Below are positions 16,288 to 22,590 of a stretch of DNA of 64,000 nucleotides, piece by piece. The notes under the pieces were generated by a model. It had not been told where the DNA came from. It made no database searches and saw nothing but the letters and a program-made list of their open reading frames with translations. Position numbers and translations under genes: made by a program. The stretch is from Salipiger thiooxidans (GTDB lineage Bacteria; Pseudomonadota; Alphaproteobacteria; Rhodobacterales; Rhodobacteraceae): the NCBI RefSeq assembly GCF_900102075.1, contig NZ_FNAV01000003.1:62001-126000 (forward strand), read 5' to 3'. Positions within the stretch are counted from its first letter, which is position 1; every line of letters begins with the position of its first letter.

Positions 16288-17487
16288 ATGGACCGTCCCG
16301 AATTCTATCGTTTCCACCAGGGCGACCGCATCCTGCCGTTCGAGGCACAGGAATACGACACGCGCCTCGCCGGGCTGCGCGCCAGCATGGACGAGGCCGG
16401 CGTCGCCGCCTGCGTCCTGACCTCGATGCACAACATCGCCTATTACTCGGGCTTCCTCTACTGCAGCTTCGGCCGCCCCTACGCGCTGGTGGTGACCGAG
16501 ACCGAGAGCGTCACGATCTCGGCCGGGATCGACGCCGGCCAGCCGTGGCGGCGCTGCCACGGTGACAACATCACCTACACCGACTGGGCCCGGAACAACT
16601 ACTGGCGCGCGATCCTGTCGGTGACCGGTGAGGGCCGGACCATCGGCTACGAGGGCGACCACCTGACGCTGGTGCAGCGCGACCTGCTCGAGGATTTCCT
16701 GAAGCCCCTCGTCATGGTCGACGTGGCCCCCGCGACGATGCGCCAGCGCATGCACAAATCCCCCGCCGAGATCTCGCTCATCACCCATGGCGCACAGGTG
16801 GCCGACGTGGGCGGCCATGCCATCCGCGACGCCATCCGCGCGGGCGTGCGCGAGATTGACGTCGCCATGGCCGGCCGCGACGCCATGGAGCTGGAGATCG
16901 CCAAGCGCTTCCCCGACGCCGAGTATCGCGACACCTGGGTCTGGTTGCAGTCCGGGCTCAACACCGACGGCGCCCACAACCCGGTGACCTCGCGCCGGCT
17001 GCAGCGCGGCGACATCCTGTCGCTCAACTGCTTCCCGATGATCTCGGGCTACTACACCGCGCTCGAACGCACGCTTTTCGTGGGCGAGGTCGATGACGCG
17101 TCGCTGAAGATCTGGGAGGCGAATGTCGCCGCACATGAATACGGCATGTCGCTCCTGAAGCCAGGCGCGCGCTGCTCGGAGGTCACCCAGGAGATCAATG
17201 CCTTCTTCGCCATGCGCGAGCTGCTGCAGTACCGCACCTTCGGCTACGGCCACTCCTTCGGCGTGCTGTCGCACTACTATGGCCGCGAGGCGGGGCTGGA
17301 GCTGCGCGAGGACATCGACACGGTGCTCGAGCCCGGCATGGTGATCTCGATGGAGCCGATGCTGACGATCCCCGAAGGCCTCCCCGGCGCCGGCGGCTAC
17401 CGCGAGCACGACATCCTGGTGATCACCGAAGAGGGCGCCGAGAACATCACCGGCTATCCCTACGGCCCGGCTTTCAACGTCGTCTAG
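16288..17487 (+). CDS. creatinase (creatine amidinohydrolase)
   Basis: 399 residues, closely matching the length and much of the sequence of Pseudomonas creatinase, a metal-free pita-bread (M24) enzyme that splits creatine into sarcosine and urea. Characteristic segments: FLYCSFGRPYALVVTE (about residue 57), QSGLNTDGAHNPVTSRRL with the catalytic His (about 230), NCFPMISGYYTALERTLF (about 250), FGYGHSFGVLSHYYGREAGL (about 315) and MEPMLTIPEGLPGAGGYREHD. The ATG at 16288 has AAGGAGG directly upstream (16274-16280). No creatininase or sarcosine oxidase is adjacent. The nearby ureohydrolase gene also releases urea but is 14 kb away. Confidence 0.92.
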   Translation: MDRPEFYRFHQGDRILPFEAQEYDTRLAGLRASMDEAGVAACVLTSMHNIAYYSGFLYCSFGRPYALVVTETESVTISAGIDAGQPWRRCHGDNITYTDWARNNYWRAILSVTGEGRTIGYEGDHLTLVQRDLLEDFLKPLVMVDVAPATMRQRMHKSPAEISLITHGAQVADVGGHAIRDAIRAGVREIDVAMAGRDAMELEIAKRFPDAEYRDTWVWLQSGLNTDGAHNPVTSRRLQRGDILSLNCFPMISGYYTALERTLFVGEVDDASLKIWEANVAAHEYGMSLLKPGARCSEVTQEINAFFAMRELLQYRTFGYGHSFGVLSHYYGREAGLELREDIDTVLEPGMVISMEPMLTIPEGLPGAGGYREHDILVITEEGAENITGYPYGPAFNVV

Positions 17488-17502
17488 AGGCGTTGAGGTG
17501 GA

Positions 17503-17560
17503 AGGGGGCTCTGCCCCCGTCCCTGCGGGACTCCCCCGGAGTTTGCCTGGCAAGATGAAG
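17503..17560. repeat. dispersed intergenic hairpin element, copy 2
   Basis: Begins 15 bases after the creatinase stop. The 37 bases from 17503 match those at 4755 with a single T/G difference in the second loop, then continue GAGTTTGCCTGGCAAGATGAAG, a different tail. It contains the same two stem-loops. No coding potential. Confidence 0.75.
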
Positions 17561-17618
17561 GGTGGAGGTGGCTCTGGCGGAGGGTCGGGTGTGCCGGGGG
17601 TGGGCCTTTAGAGGTGGC

Positions 17619-17647
17619 AGGGCGCGGCGGTGGGCCGCGCCCTTTGG
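17619..17647 (+). terminator. hairpin terminator between creatinase and the following gene
   Basis: The ten-base arms AGGGCGCGGC (17619-17628) and GCCGCGCCCT (17634-17643) with a GGTGG loop are followed by TTGGTTT. It ends both converging transcripts, since the minus-strand gene stops only a dozen bases away; the T-rich side serves creatinase. Confidence 0.6.
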
Positions 17648-17654
17648 TTTCGGG

Positions 17655-18215
17655 TCAGTTGCCGAAGTTTGCCATGGCTTCGAAGTCCATGGATTCGAGC
17701 AGCATCTTGCGGGCGTCCGCGTCGGGGCCTTCGAGCTGGATCAGGATGCGGTTGGCGATGAGCCCCATGGTCTGGTTGTCCTGCAGCGCGAATTTCTGGC
17801 GGCCGATGCGGTCGGTCTTCAGACCCATAGCGCCGGCGTTGTTGATCATCGCCGACATGCTGGCCACCATCGGATTGTCGGCGAACATCTGCAGGCCGTA
17901 ATGCTCGCCCTCGGGCGAGGTATAATCCGCCTGCGCCGAGACGCCGCCGCCCATCATCGCCATGGCGGCGTTGGATTCGGTGTCGATCTCGCGGGTCCAG
18001 CCCTCGGGGGCCTCGGGCAGGAAGCCCGAGAGCGCGTCGGTCTTCAGCTCGAGCAGCTTGGAGCGGGCGTAGTCGAGCTCTTCCAGCGCGTATTGCACGT
18101 CACCGGATTCGTAGGCCTCGATGGCCGATTGCAGGGTGTCGGAGATCTCGTCGGCGTGGAGCGGCACGGCGGCGAGCGCGAGGACGGGAAGGGCGAGAAC
18201 AATGCTGCGGTACAT
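17655..18215 (-). CDS. hypothetical periplasmic protein
   Basis: 186 residues with a signal peptide (MYRSIVLALPVLALAAVPLHA, cleavage before DEI). The mature part begins with a helical repeat-like segment (DTLQSAIEAYESGDVQYALEE, TPR-like) and continues with a mixed domain (PEGWTREIDTES..., Met-rich MAMMGGGVSAQADYTSPEG). GAGGT precedes the ATG at 18215. I recall similar proteins of unknown function in Rhodobacteraceae but no named family. Divergent from the small membrane gene at 18384. Confidence 0.65.
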   Translation of the reverse strand: MYRSIVLALPVLALAAVPLHADEISDTLQSAIEAYESGDVQYALEELDYARSKLLELKTDALSGFLPEAPEGWTREIDTESNAAMAMMGGGVSAQADYTSPEGEHYGLQMFADNPMVASMSAMINNAGAMGLKTDRIGRQKFALQDNQTMGLIANRILIQLEGPDADARKMLLESMDFEAMANFGN

Positions 18216-18383
18216 GGGATACCTCTACGTGTGAAATGGGCTCGCCCCGACGAGAGCACACGCGACCGTGATCCCGCAAGGTGCGGTTTTCCTGACCAGC
18301 CGCGCGCCGCCGCGGCGACTTGATTTCCGCGCCCGGGCCTGTGCAGGTGGAAGGCCAGAGCGTTCCCCGAACAAGGAGCCCCC

Positions 18384-18650
18384 ATGCTCGCCCTTCTGCG
18401 CCTGTTGCTGATCGGCTTCGCCGTGCTCACGGTGATCTACGCCGCGCTCTCGCTGTGGTCGCGCCGGGTGCGGCGGCGGCGACTCGGGCGGGAATGGGAC
18501 GAGGCGCAGGGCCCCGGCAGCCGCGAGCGTTTCGTCGCCGACGGGCTGCGACACTACGACCGGTCGCTGCGCAGAAAGCTGATCCTGGGCGTGTATATCC
18601 TGCCGCTATGCCTTATAGCGCTCATCACCTACCTCACCAATTTCCACTAG
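18384..18650 (+). CDS. small membrane protein, hypothetical
   Basis: 88 residues. An N-terminal helix (LLRLLLIGFAVLTVIYAALSL) is followed by a highly basic stretch (WSRRVRRRRLGREW) and a charged loop, then a C-terminal helix (LILGVYILPLCLIALITYL), so two membrane passes. AAGGAG lies 6 bases before the ATG. The next gene (DUF1523) starts 9 bases after the stop, so the pair is an operon. Function not known. Confidence 0.7.
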   Translation: MLALLRLLLIGFAVLTVIYAALSLWSRRVRRRRLGREWDEAQGPGSRERFVADGLRHYDRSLRRKLILGVYILPLCLIALITYLTNFH

Positions 18651-18659
18651 GGGTCCGTC

Positions 18660-19277
18660 ATGCGCTACGTGAAATGGTTCGTCATCATCGCCTTCTGGGT
18701 GCTGGTCGCGGGATTCCTCCACTACACCCTGCCGCAACATGACGTTGCGCGGATCACCGACACCTACGAGAAGCGCATCGATCCCGGCGAGAACGCGCTG
18801 TTCTGGGCCAATGCCTCGACCGGCGAGAACGTCAACCTCACCGGCCGCGACGTGTTCTTCATCCAGACCCGGCTGAACAACGACAAGGTCATGGTCTACC
18901 GCAACGAGGACACCGGCTGGGGCTGGCCGCCCTACTTCAAGTTCGACACCTCGAACCTGCAGGCCGAGGCCGCGGACCTGCGCTCGACCGCGGCGGCGCC
19001 GCAATGGGTGGTCATCAAACACTACGGCTGGCGCAACGAATTTCTCTCGGTCTACCCCAACGTGGTGAGCATCCGCCCGGTGGACGGACCCGACGTGCGC
19101 ATCATCCCCTGGCTCAACATCGTGCTGCTGACGCTGCTCGTGGCGGTAAGCTGGGCGATCTGGGTGCGCTGGCGGCGCTTCCGCGAGGCGCGCATCGACC
19201 CGGTGCTCGAGGATGTGGGCGACAATCTCGACGAGGCGGGCGGCCGCATCCGCGGGCTCTTCCGCCGCAAGGGCTGA
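18660..19277 (+). CDS. DUF1523 family membrane protein
   Basis: 205 residues. N-terminal helix (MRYVKWFVIIAFWVLVAGFL), a periplasmic domain with YTLPQHDVARITDTYEKR and TRDVFFIQTRL-like (GRDVFFIQTRLNNDKVMVYRNEDTGWGWP) segments diagnostic of DUF1523, then a second helix (WLNIVLLTLLVAVSWAIWVRW) and a charged cytoplasmic tail. The family is widespread in Rhodobacteraceae with unknown function. Second gene of a two-gene unit; converges on the NTF2-like gene with 7 bases between stops. Confidence 0.85.
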   Translation: MRYVKWFVIIAFWVLVAGFLHYTLPQHDVARITDTYEKRIDPGENALFWANASTGENVNLTGRDVFFIQTRLNNDKVMVYRNEDTGWGWPPYFKFDTSNLQAEAADLRSTAAAPQWVVIKHYGWRNEFLSVYPNVVSIRPVDGPDVRIIPWLNIVLLTLLVAVSWAIWVRWRRFREARIDPVLEDVGDNLDEAGGRIRGLFRRKG

Positions 19278-19284
19278 GGCCGCC

Positions 19285-20241
19285 TCAGCTGCGCCCCTTC
19301 AGGATCTGCGCCAGCACGCCGGGCGCGTCGTAGAGCGTCCATTCCCGGCGCAGCCCGTCCGGGCCGAACTCGGCCTGCGTCATGCCCAGCACCGTGACCT
19401 CGGCCCCGGTGGGCGCCCCGAAGGCGCCATGGCCGTCGTGCCGCCCGGCGAGGCTCCAGCGGATCGCGGCGCGGGGCGGGGAGAGCGGCTCCTCGGCGCC
19501 GAGCAGATGCGCGACGCGGAAGCTGGCCGAGGGGAAGGAGGCGCGGAGCCCAAGCCAGAAGGCCTCGGCCTCGGCGGGACCGCAGCCGGTGACCGCGCCC
19601 GGGTGGTGCAGCTCGGCCGCATCGTCGTAGTGCCGGGCGATCAGCGACAGCTCACCGCCCATGATGCGGGTCACGAGATCGGCGAGCGTGTGGCCCCAGG
19701 CGTCGTCGTTGCCGCGCCCGGGATCGGCCGGCGCATGCGGAGCCTCAGATGCCTCGTCCGGCATCTGCGACAGGCGCCAGCGCGCGCCGTCCTCGAGACT
19801 GCAGCCGATCTGCGCGAGGATCGCCGCCTCGTCCCGCAGCACCCATTCCGCCCGCAGCCGCCCCGAGGCGCAGAGGCTCTCGGTCATGGTCAGGTAGCGC
19901 AGGGTCCGCCCCGTCGGCGGGCCGTAGAGCCCGGCCCCGTCGTGGCGCCCGACGCACTGGAAGCGCTGCGCGGCGGCGAAGGCGTTCTGCGCCGAGGCGG
20001 CCCAGAGCGTTTCCTCACGCGTGAGGCTCAGCCCCGGAAGCGCGGCAAGACGGGCGGCGATTGCGGTGCCCACCGCCTCGGGGCCATGAAGGGTGCGGGC
20101 GCCGTCCTGCGAGGTCACGTCGTCGGCAAGGTAGCCCGGCAGCAGGTCGAGCCGACGACCCTCGCCCAGATCGCGGCGCAGCGCCTCGAGGTAGTCCGCG
20201 GCATCCTGCCAGCGGGCATCGAACCCGGCGAGAAACGACAC
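19285..20241 (-). CDS. tandem SnoaL/NTF2-like domain protein
   Basis: 318 residues made of two similar halves. Each half is a SnoaL-type NTF2 fold with the pattern R-H-D-G...G.PTG...TVxxMT (residues about 100-125: GRHDGAGLYGPPTGRTLRYL; about 265-290: GRHDGHGAFGAPTGAEVTVL) and a closing REWTLxD motif (AEWVLRDEAAILAQIG and REWTLYDAPGVLAQIL). This is an internal duplication. Such folds bind small hydrophobic or ring substrates; the activity is unknown. The start is GTG at 20241, immediately after the stop of the DmsC/SoeC-like gene, so it is the last gene of the molybdoenzyme operon. Confidence 0.75.
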   Translation of the reverse strand: MSFLAGFDARWQDAADYLEALRRDLGEGRRLDLLPGYLADDVTSQDGARTLHGPEAVGTAIAARLAALPGLSLTREETLWAASAQNAFAAAQRFQCVGRHDGAGLYGPPTGRTLRYLTMTESLCASGRLRAEWVLRDEAAILAQIGCSLEDGARWRLSQMPDEASEAPHAPADPGRGNDDAWGHTLADLVTRIMGGELSLIARHYDDAAELHHPGAVTGCGPAEAEAFWLGLRASFPSASFRVAHLLGAEEPLSPPRAAIRWSLAGRHDGHGAFGAPTGAEVTVLGMTQAEFGPDGLRREWTLYDAPGVLAQILKGRS

Positions 20242-21111
20242 TCAGCGCCTCCCGTAGTAGAGGCCCACCACGTGCTCGGCCTCGGCAAAGAACAACCACC
20301 GCGAGACAAGCACGCCCGCGGCGTGCGAGACAAGGGCCAGCAGCCCGAAGAGATGCGGCGGCGGCAGGTAGAGCAACACCAGCGGCAGGCCCGACATCAG
20401 AACCAGCGCGATGACCCGCAGCTTGGCGGCATGGCGGCGGCCGACCACGAAGACCATCTCGTCGAGCAGGTAGTTGCTGCCGGTGTGCGGCGGGAACAGG
20501 GCGCGCGGCGTGCCGCGGTCGCCGAGCCCGGTGGCGCTGGCGAGCGTGGTGCCGCTGCGGGCGAAGCGGCGGTCGCCGTCCCACCAGACCCAGGCCTGCA
20601 GCGCCGCCGAGGCGACCAGCAGGAGGCTGCAGATCAGCACCCGCCCCGAAAGCAGCGCGCCCCCGGTGAGCGAGAGCAAGAGGAACAGCGCCGGCGTCGA
20701 CCAGTGGTGCCAGCGCGGCACCGTCCTGAGCTGCGCGTAGATCATCGCCGTTGCGCCCACGGTGGCGAGCGACAGCAGCGCCGCGAGCCAGCCCAGCGGC
20801 AGCACGCCGACCCCGATCAGCAGCGGCAGCGCGTAGGCACCCGAGAAGGACAACGCCGCCAGCGCGCCCCAGGCCTCGCGCGAGAGCCAGCTGGTGCGCC
20901 ATTGCGAGAAGGCCCGCAGCGCGCGCTCGCGGCGGCGGAGGTGCAGGCTCGAGGCGGCGAGCCCGCCGAGGCAAAGCGCGTAGGCGATGGCGAAGAAGGC
21001 CAGCGCCACCCAGCCCTTAGGCGGCGTCGGGTCGATGCCCAGCCAGAACAACAGGCCGAAGCCCATGCCGGAGAGAGTGGTGAAGGCAAGCAACGAACGG
21101 GCAGGATGCAT
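20242..21111 (-). CDS. SoeC/DmsC-like membrane anchor subunit
   Basis: 289 residues with about eight hydrophobic helices, fitting the DmsC/NrfD-type anchor that hands electrons between the iron-sulfur subunit and the quinone pool. A typical start, MHPARSLLAFTTLSGMGFGL, and a late segment LLDEMVFVVGRRHA with charged residues are seen in SoeC/DmsC relatives. The ATG at 21111 shares its A with the TGA of the upstream ferredoxin subunit, which fixes the start. Together with the two upstream subunits it forms a complex iron-sulfur molybdoenzyme. Confidence 0.8.
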   Translation of the reverse strand: MHPARSLLAFTTLSGMGFGLLFWLGIDPTPPKGWVALAFFAIAYALCLGGLAASSLHLRRRERALRAFSQWRTSWLSREAWGALAALSFSGAYALPLLIGVGVLPLGWLAALLSLATVGATAMIYAQLRTVPRWHHWSTPALFLLLSLTGGALLSGRVLICSLLLVASAALQAWVWWDGDRRFARSGTTLASATGLGDRGTPRALFPPHTGSNYLLDEMVFVVGRRHAAKLRVIALVLMSGLPLVLLYLPPPHLFGLLALVSHAAGVLVSRWLFFAEAEHVVGLYYGRR

Positions 21112-21860
21112 CAGAGTTTCCCCAGCGCCCGGTCCAGCCAGCCAAGGAAGCCCTGCGGCTCCTCTGCCACCGGCGTCAGGAAGGGCGCGAGCACGTCGCT
21201 GTCCTCGCCCCAGGCGTCGCGGTCGCGCGGGGGCAGGTACTTGTTCACCGGACGGGTGCCCTGCTCGGGCATGAGGTCGATGCCGCCGCGCTCGGCCACC
21301 AGCTGCGAGACGGCGCTCTCGGGGTCGGAGAGGTCGCCGAAATGGCGGGCCTTGGCGGGACAGGTGCGCACGCAGGCGGGCTCGCGGTCCTCTTCCGGCA
21401 GGGCATCGTTGTAGATGCGGTCGACGCAGAGGGTGCATTTCTTCATCACCCCCGCGGCGAGGTCCATCTCTCGTGCGCCATAGGGGCAGGCCCAGGCACA
21501 GAGCCCGCAGCCGATGCAGGCGTCCTCGTTGACCAGCACGATGCCGTCCTCGACGCGCTTGTAGCTGGCGCCGGTGGGGCAAACCGGGACGCAGGGCGCG
21601 TCCTCGCAATGCAGGCAGGACTTGGGGAAATGCACGTGCTGGGCGGGGCCGGTCGCGGGCGTGACCTCGTAGCTGTGCACGCGGTTGAGGAAGCTGCCCT
21701 GCGGCGCCGCGCCGTAGGGGTCCTGATCCGAGAGCGGCGCGCCGTAACCCTGATCGTTCCAGCCCTTGCAGGCGACGACACAGGCGTGGCAGCCGACGCA
21801 GGTGTCGAGGTCGATGACCAGCCCCAGCGTGCGTTCGGTGCGGTCGGGAAGCGCCGTCAT
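21111..21860 (-). CDS. SoeB/DmsB-like four-cluster ferredoxin subunit
   Basis: 249 residues with four cysteine groups for 4Fe-4S clusters: CVGCHACVVACKGWN (about residue 21), CLHCEDAPCVPVCPTGA (about 82), CIGCGLCAWACPYGA (about 115) and CTLCVDR followed by CVRTCPAKA (about 142-170). This is the electron-transfer subunit of DMSO-reductase-family enzymes. CKGWN at the first cluster is common in sulfite dehydrogenase SoeB and related cytoplasmic complexes. It sits between the uncharacterised W-rich gene (19 bases upstream) and the anchor gene (overlap). Confidence 0.85.
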   Translation of the reverse strand: MTALPDRTERTLGLVIDLDTCVGCHACVVACKGWNDQGYGAPLSDQDPYGAAPQGSFLNRVHSYEVTPATGPAQHVHFPKSCLHCEDAPCVPVCPTGASYKRVEDGIVLVNEDACIGCGLCAWACPYGAREMDLAAGVMKKCTLCVDRIYNDALPEEDREPACVRTCPAKARHFGDLSDPESAVSQLVAERGGIDLMPEQGTRPVNKYLPPRDRDAWGEDSDVLAPFLTPVAEEPQGFLGWLDRALGKL

Positions 21861-21879
21861 CGCGCCCCCCTCCGCTTGG

Positions 21880-22482
21880 TCAGCTGGCCCAGACCGGCGT
21901 CGACATGGCGAAGTAGTGCGTGTTCACCTCGTTCACCCGCGCGCGGTAGATCAGCGGCAGCTCCGAGACATGCGCGGCCAGCGCCGTCAGCGCCCAGGCC
22001 TCGCGTTCGTTGACCAGCAGCGACGGCTCGACCAGCGGCGCCCAGCCCATTTCGTGGCCCACGGCGCAGGTCCGGCCCGCGGCCGTGATCAGCGGCGGCG
22101 GCACCTGCCAGTCGCGCGGAAAGGCCCAGGCCCAGAGCCAGCTGTGGGTCTCGTGGTTCCACGACGCGACGAGGCCATACTCGGCGAACCAGCTCCGCCC
22201 CGAGCCGGTGGTGACCTTGAAGAGCCCGTGGTCGGGAAACACCTCCCACGCGCCGCCGTTCTCGGAGAGGCCGAAGTCGCGATAGAGCCGCGGCAGGCTG
22301 GCGTGATAGCCCGCGCCCACCCATTTCAGCGTGTCGACGAACTCCTCCGTGCGGGGCAGTTCCCGCGCGATGTTGCTTTCGCGGCACCACGACCAGATGC
22401 CCTCGCCCCGGTAGCTGCCCGGTTCCTCGCGACCGCCCCCCTCCGGGTCGCGGCCGATGCGGATCTTGTCGGACCGTCTCAT
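21880..22482 (-). CDS. uncharacterised Trp-rich protein in molybdoenzyme operon
   Basis: 200 residues from ATG 22482 (GGAGG 6 bases upstream); a longer frame starts at 22548 but lacks a ribosome site. Soluble, no signal peptide. Distinctive features are GEGIWSWCRESNIARELP, ETHSWLWAWAFPRDWQ and HEMGWAPLV: many Trp and two His in conserved-looking places. I cannot name the family with confidence; the HxxWLWAWA pattern recalls DUF6882-like proteins. Sandwiched between the catalytic and the ferredoxin subunit genes, so it likely helps assembly or activity of the complex (inference). Confidence 0.6.
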   Translation of the reverse strand: MRRSDKIRIGRDPEGGGREEPGSYRGEGIWSWCRESNIARELPRTEEFVDTLKWVGAGYHASLPRLYRDFGLSENGGAWEVFPDHGLFKVTTGSGRSWFAEYGLVASWNHETHSWLWAWAFPRDWQVPPPLITAAGRTCAVGHEMGWAPLVEPSLLVNEREAWALTALAAHVSELPLIYRARVNEVNTHYFAMSTPVWAS

Positions 22483-22590
22483 GCGCAACCTCCATCGCCG
22501 TGACAAGGCCAAGGCTGCGCCCGCTTTCCGGCAGGAGTTTGGCGGCAAGCGGGAAACAATCGAGCGCTTGCGACGAATACGATCCCGTTC

